Positions 4,469 through 5,602 of a DNA stretch of 5,602 nucleotides are shown here, one piece after another. The DNA comes from Candidatus Omnitrophota bacterium (GTDB lineage: Bacteria > Omnitrophota > Gorgyraeia > Tantalellales > Tantalellaceae): NCBI GenBank assembly GCA_013204685.1, contig JABMSC010000234.1, positions 1 through 5,602 of the forward strand, written 5' to 3'. The position numbers and the translations under genes are program-made. Positions within the stretch are counted from its first letter, which is position 1; each line of letters opens with the position of its first letter. The notes beneath the pieces were generated by a model. The model did no database searches. It was not told where the DNA came from and saw only the letters and a list, made by a program, of their open reading frames with translations.

Positions 4469-5602
4469 TTATTTTCCTATACAAAACTCCGAAAATATCC
4501 TGTCCAGAACATCGTCTTCGATCGATTCGCCAATGACGAGACCCAGCTGATGGATGGCAATCTTAAGATCACTTGCCAGGAGCTCCCCGTTATATTTCTC
4601 TTTGGCCCCCTTTAGCGCTCTTGCCAGAGCCCCGGCTGCATTTTCCACCAGCACCTTGTGTCTGGCATTCGTTAGTAATGCCCCTTCGGGTATATTAACA
4701 TCCCCTTTAAAAAGCTTCCGGGCTACCGCATCCTCCACGTCGCAAATTCCCTCTTTTTTTAATGCCGAAACCTTTAATATCTCCTCCCCGAATCTCTTCT
4801 TTAGATCGGTTGCATCCATCCTGCACGGAAGATCTATCTTGTTCATGACGACTACGAGCTCTTTACCTTTAATTGTTTCAAATATCCCCTCATCCTGCTC
4901 GGATAGATCCTGGCTGGAGTCCAGCATAAACACTGCAAGGTCGGCACTCTTAAGCTTCTCCCGGGAGCGTTTTATTCCTTCTATTTCCACTCTATCGCGC
5001 GTTTCTATTATCCCTGCGGTATCTGAAAGCCTCACCTTTACTCCCGAAATATTTATGGTCTCCTCTATAACATCCCTTGTAGTCCCGGCGATCGGGGTAA
5101 CTATCACCCTGTCATGCTGAAGTAACGCGTTCATGAGACTCGACTTTCCGACATTCGGTTTCCCGCATATTACTACGTCAGCACCTTCACGAAGAAGCAT
5201 GCCTTTCCCGGAAGTAGCCAGTATCTCTTTTACTGAAGCATAAGTATCATCAATCCTTTGAATAATGCCGCCGGCATCAGGAAACTCAACGTCCTCCGCT
5301 GAAAAATCTATAGTAAGCTCGATTGAGGATAGAATATTAATAATAAGGTCGCGTAATCCGGATATTTCTTCAGAGAAAACACCCATTAGTTGACGGGCGG
5401 CAACTTTACATGAAATGTCGGTTTCAGCTTTAATAATATCTGCAACCGCTTCCGCCTGGGAAAGATCCATTTTCCCGTTCAAAAATGCCCTTTTGGTAAA
5501 TTCTCCCGGCTGGGCAAGCCTGGCGCCATTTATTAAAACCAAATCCAATATTTTCTTAAGGGGCGCTATACCACTGTGGCAATTTATCTCAACCACATCT
5601 TC
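4469..5602 (-). CDS. mnmE: tRNA uridine-5-carboxymethylaminomethyl modification GTPase MnmE (partial, N-terminus outside window)
   Basis: MnmE (TrmE), with MnmG, modifies the wobble uridine (U34) of certain tRNAs in a GTP- and tetrahydrofolate-dependent reaction. The visible 377 residues start EDVVEINCHSG at the window edge, so about 75-80 N-terminal residues of the folate-binding domain are missing; a GTG at 5596 is only the Val of this motif, not a start. The rest is complete: helical domain with ARLAQPGEFTKRAFLNGKMDL, then the G domain with GKPNVGKSS (G1, about 147-155), TPIAGTTRDV (G2), DTAG (G3) and NKID (G4), and the C-terminal FCIGK whose cysteine is invariant in functional MnmE. The usual length is about 450-460. 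folE follows by 27 nt. The pairing is suggestive because MnmE uses a folate cofactor whose synthesis begins with FolE, though the link is inferred. Confidence 0.98.
   Translation of the reverse strand, partial: EDVVEINCHSGIAPLKKILDLVLINGARLAQPGEFTKRAFLNGKMDLSQAEAVADIIKAETDISCKVAARQLMGVFSEEISGLRDLIINILSSIELTIDFSAEDVEFPDAGGIIQRIDDTYASVKEILATSGKGMLLREGADVVICGKPNVGKSSLMNALLQHDRVIVTPIAGTTRDVIEETINISGVKVRLSDTAGIIETRDRVEIEGIKRSREKLKSADLAVFMLDSSQDLSEQDEGIFETIKGKELVVVMNKIDLPCRMDATDLKKRFGEEILKVSALKKEGICDVEDAVARKLFKGDVNIPEGALLTNARHKVLVENAAGALARALKGAKEKYNGELLASDLKIAIHQLGLVIGESIEDDVLDRIFSEFCIGK

Noticed and set aside
4554..5120. A 188-codon open frame on the plus strand, rich in Ser and Phe
   Set aside because: It lies wholly antisense to mnmE, whose GTPase motifs are intact in the other strand. 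Its composition is that of a reversed coding frame and it shows no recognisable domain.
5594..5596. GTG as the start codon of mnmE
   Set aside because: The preceding codons continue the conserved EDVVE motif to the window edge, so this GTG encodes an internal valine and the true start lies outside.

Overview
The window reads as part of a chromosome from a Gram-negative-type (diderm) bacterium with moderate-to-low GC. Every supported gene lies on the minus strand, so transcription runs from position 5602 down to 1. Diderm character is inferred from the MlaE-type lipid-transport permease at the left edge. The mix of families (MnmE, GTP cyclohydrolase I, divergent-PAP2, TPR-LysM-L,D-transpeptidase, AccA, an RsbW-like and a STAS protein, MlaE) resembles uncultivated lineages such as Omnitrophota. 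That placement is a low-confidence impression, not something the sequence proves. I see no insertion sequence, phage gene, CRISPR array, tRNA or rRNA.

Region by region in transcription order: mnmE (N-terminus off the right edge) is followed after 27 nt by folE. A 133-nt AT-rich gap follows with a strong sigma-70-like promoter (TTGATT, 17 nt, TATAAT) and a perfect 14-nt palindrome. The promoter probably starts a second transcription unit: divergent-PAP2 membrane protein, TPR-LysM-L,D-transpeptidase, accA, RsbW-like kinase/anti-sigma factor, STAS protein and mlaE (cut by the left edge). Apart from accA, this second unit is mainly envelope and regulatory: peptidoglycan cross-linking, a possible lipid-phosphatase relative, the first committed step of fatty acid synthesis, a two-gene partner-switch module, and a phospholipid-transport permease.

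The most unusual sequence is in the spacers. The 117-nt gap between the transpeptidase gene and accA, and the 64-nt gap between the STAS gene and mlaE, are largely built from short tandem repeats with a 7- or 8-nt period. Each array has a different unit. One array ends 6 nt before the mlaE start codon, where a ribosome binding site would be expected. These resemble the short tandemly repeated repetitive heptamers known from cyanobacterial intergenic DNA, but the units differ.

Two starts are better placed downstream of the longest possible reading frame: folE at the ATG at 4441 and the STAS gene at the ATG at 749. Each has a good Shine-Dalgarno sequence just upstream that the longer start lacks. 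The STAS protein could pair with the RsbW-like protein as an anti-anti-sigma factor, or act as the MlaB-like cytoplasmic subunit of the transporter; its position between the two genes fits both.
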